Below, in pieces: positions 61,801 to 64,000 of a DNA stretch of 64,000 nucleotides. The notes beneath the pieces were generated by a model, which made no database searches, was not told where the DNA came from, and saw only the letters and a program-made list of their open reading frames with translations. Made by a program: the position numbers and the translations under genes. The stretch comes from Volvox africanus (lineage: Eukaryota > Chlorophyta > Chlorophyceae > Chlamydomonadales > Volvocaceae). The stretch covers positions 3,534,001 to 3,598,000 of the forward strand of contig BSDZ01000008.1 of assembly GCA_030268105.1 (NCBI GenBank), in the 5' to 3' direction. How positions within the stretch are numbered: the first letter of the stretch is position 1; every line of letters starts with the position of its first letter.

Positions 61801-63052
61801 GGGGATGCGGCAGCTGCGGATAGGGCATCAAGCAATCCGGGATGCCGTGGTAGAGCAGGTCGCGCCCCGGTCTACGTCCGCATGTTCACATCCGACGGTG
61901 CCACGATCATACCCGTGGAAATATACTTCTGAAGTGCATGCAGCTGGAGCCTAAGCATGAGTTCGCAGTTTACCCACTGCCCGACCCGACCTGAAGCATC
62001 TTGGCTGCGAGGAGGTCCGCTATGTCTTCGGGCCCCTCTGCCGAGGGGACAGCACCACTGCTGGGTTTCCCCACAGGCGCTCCTGAAGTGGCCATGAATG
62101 CAGAGGGCGCGCCCACCCGACCTAAGCCATACGTAGCTAGCGGTTTGTTTTGACCCTGTCCAGACCTGTCTTGGATTCCTGACGTCGTTGTTACCGATTG
62201 GCTAGCTGGGCCTGGGGGTACTCCTGCCGTGGCGCCAACGTCCAAGGTACCTTTACGATTACCTGGGCATTCCACTAATTTCGTCTGCCCAAAACTTTGT
62301 CCATGAGACTTTTTAATTTCAGCATCCTCTTGGCACTCAGGCGCTGGCGATGCGAAGGGGCCAAGGCGAGGGTCTGCGCGGGGGTCATAGTCGCATACCC
62401 CATCCTCCTCATCGCCTGCCAGTCCATGCCCATCCTGCTCCCCCTCTACCTCCCCCTCTTCCTCCCCTTCATTTTCCTGACTTTGATGCTGCTGTTGTTG
62501 CAGGTCCGCATCCGCCAGCTTTTGAAGGGGTCTGTTTGTCGGCCGCAACCCCTGCTGCGACGGTGCGAGGGCATCCCTTAGGAAGCTCCGAAAATATGTC
62601 AACCAAAAATTCGTGTATTAGTCTCAAGATTTCAGCAAGTTCCCACCTGTCCATCAGGAACAAACGTGGTGTCGCAGTTGACGCACAGCCGTTCGTGCGA
62701 TGTCCTTTCCTTCATGAGGGGCACCTTCAAATAAAAGTTACCGAGTCGTTTGGTATATTAATTATGTCAGGAATTCAACTGTTCGTCATAAGGAAATCAT
62801 AGCCGCGAGTGGGCGGTCTGCGAAGATTTACCATGGCGAACATGAATTAGGAGCACTCACTCACCAGTAAGAATTCATAACAATTATTCTTATATATTCA
62901 TACCTACCAGCTTATCCAACCGACATCAAGCATTTTAATCCAAGCCACCCACCCACCTGACACTCCGGGCAGTTTTCCCCAAGCATTGCCCATCCGCGCA
63001 AAAGTAGCGCACCCAGACGTTTACTGGTATCGGCTTTTACTCCGAAAGACAT
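58833..63052 (-). CDS. protein with two ZNRD2/SSSCA1 zinc-ribbon domains and a Gln/Pro-rich region
   Basis: Exons: 63052-62957, 62724-62647, 62554-61991, 61574-61543, 61053-60279, 59695-59457, 58959-58833; 636 residues, all phases exact. Domain 1 (residues 1-58) reads LLLRGWAMLGENCPECQ then VPLMKERTSHERLCVNC, a Cys4 ribbon of the autoantigen-p27 (ZNRD2) family. An acidic, Gln-rich linker follows. Domain 2 starts near residue 240: DIADLLAAKMLQGWALLDKY, CPRC, then a second CVAC pair. Next come poly-Gln, three and a part 21-residue Pro/Gln repeats, a Gly/Asn/Gln-rich exon and a charged helical C-terminus (MTEAQGLLERTPALDTERAR). The 32-base exon at 61574 supplies GWALL and the CP of the second ribbon, proving the duplication. 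Human ZNRD2 has one ribbon in about 200 residues. Its role is unclear. The start is the ATG directly before domain 1. Confidence 0.8.
59751..59873. repeat. AAGAC pentanucleotide microsatellite
   Basis: About 24 uninterrupted AAGAC units, grading into ACGGC-type units up to about 59910. It lies in the intron between exons 5 and 6 of the double zinc-ribbon gene. Confidence 0.95.
60592..60799. repeat. 63-bp coding tandem repeat, 3.3 copies
   Basis: Units at 60592, 60655 and 60718 plus a partial fourth at 60781 differ by a few bases only. On the minus strand each codes for 21 residues with the core TQPEPPPQSLLPPL. Confidence 0.9.
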
Positions 63053-63645
63053 GACGACTTTACGGTGCTTCTATTGGAAAGCCAGCGCAACGAAGTAAGC
63101 GATATAGGAGAGCTCAAAAAAACCTGAGAAACATGCAAGCGTTAACTGTGCGGGCAGAGAGCAATCTCAGCACGAAAAGGGCGGTTAAGCCTCCGACCTT
63201 TCCAGCCGTTTCGGCACCGAGCGTTGTACTACATATCCGTAATAGACCACGGACTTCGTTGGTACGGCTAAACCTCAGTAAAAAGTCGAAGCACACCCGG
63301 ACGACTGCAGTTTGTGGGTTAGCCATTAGAGGATTTCCTTCCCATATTATTAGGAAGCACTTGACATACAGGATTTCCAACGATGTACGTGACTGCATAA
63401 TCAATATCTCTGATGACCTTGGACGGCTCGACGCAAACCGAACAGCGGACGGTGAAAGTTAAAATCCGAACGGCATCTGAATACTGACCGTCCAACTCAA
63501 TCAGGCACCACAAATTAGTAGCGGAACTCTCGCCCTCATTTGGCCGGTCATGTCTATCCACCTGGTATGGAATGCAGAGCTTCTCAAGATGAGCTGGCAG
63601 CCAACAATTTCCCAAAAAAATTTCCAAAAAAAATCTCGGCCTTGC
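63053..63645. other. 5' flank of the zinc-ribbon gene
   Basis: No supported gene. It holds the promoter of the minus-strand gene starting at 63052 and overlapping short frames on both strands without domain similarity. Confidence 0.4.
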
Positions 63646-64000
63646 AAACTCATCGGGTTTGAATCCTCGCACCTCCTGCTGCTAGCTATCTGTCTCCCTT
63701 TGATCGAACTTTCATATTGCCACGTCTCAACACCACCGCCTGCTGGACCCGATGGCATCACTCTTGCACTTGGCCCTGATATTCCCCGTGGAGCACCGGT
63801 AATATCAGAATCCCCAGAAATCATCCATCCTGGTCGCCACGACGCCAGCAGCGACTCCGACACATCCTCTGGCACCCCTTCAGATGGCATTGGCGTCACC
63901 AACCGTATGGGACATATCCGCTCGGCAGTCGTTCTCTGGGGCTTTCTCCCCAGCGCGCCACCTCGTTGGCGGTACCTCGCAGGGGTCCCGAACTCCTTTC
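63646..64000 (+). CDS. possible exon running off the right edge, unknown product
   Basis: An open plus frame runs to the end of the window without a stop: a hydrophobic start (HLLLLAICLPLIELSYCHVS), then a Pro/Gly/Ser-rich acidic part (DASSDSDTSSGTPSDGIG). A minus frame is also open over part of it. It could be an exon, a retroelement fragment or chance. Confidence 0.2.

Noticed and set aside
63646..63680. tRNA-like B box (GGTTTGAATCC)
   Set aside because: No matching acceptor stem, anticodon arm or A box upstream.

Overview
The window looks like nuclear DNA of a green alga, most likely a volvocine (Chlamydomonas/Volvox lineage). The signs are many spliceosomal GT-AG introns, dense microsatellites (CT, GT, TA, GA, AAGAC), Ala/Gly/Ser/Gln-rich exons, TGTAA polyadenylation signals after several stop codons, and plastid-protein homologues with transit-like N-termini. 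There is no sign of bacterial operons. GC content is moderate rather than very high, so I do not commit to a genus. Exons were joined by hand, using splice sites, reading phase and family similarity.

Layout, left to right. 1-3730 (+): 3' part of a low-complexity protein of unknown function. 7550-8912 (-): secreted ML (MD-2/NPC2-like) lipid-binding protein. 10317-19544 (+): complete 15-exon NAD+-dependent (bacterial-type, LigA) DNA ligase. 21401-24917 (+): 3' part of a second low-complexity protein with repeated RRxS sites. 28116-33132 (-) and 33382-38079 (+): head-to-head pair of XEG113-like GT77 glycosyltransferases. 40021-43094 (+): plastid-type pKIWI502-like FAD/NAD(P) oxidoreductase. 44283-45153 (-): membrane-anchored SprT-like zinc protease. 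46603-50026 (-): plastid/cyanobacterial DUF1825-like protein. 51496-52622 (-): small membrane protein. 54404-54745 (+): YqaJ-like exonuclease remnant. 55219-55545 (+): ribosomal protein eL33 (RPL35A). 58833-63052 (-): protein with two ZNRD2/SSSCA1 zinc-ribbon domains. The rest is intergenic, with degenerate mobile-element-like pieces and repeats.

The genes do not form one pathway. The strongest observation is the LigA gene: adenylation domain, OB fold, Cys4 zinc finger, HhH repeats and BRCT domain are all intact, interrupted by 14 introns whose phases all agree, behind a basic organelle-presequence-like N-terminus. This points to an organellar or transferred ligase working in the alga. The GT77 pair fits arabinosylation of the hydroxyproline-rich glycoproteins that make up volvocine walls and matrix. 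It shows near-identical exons in two otherwise diverged copies, which suggests gene conversion.
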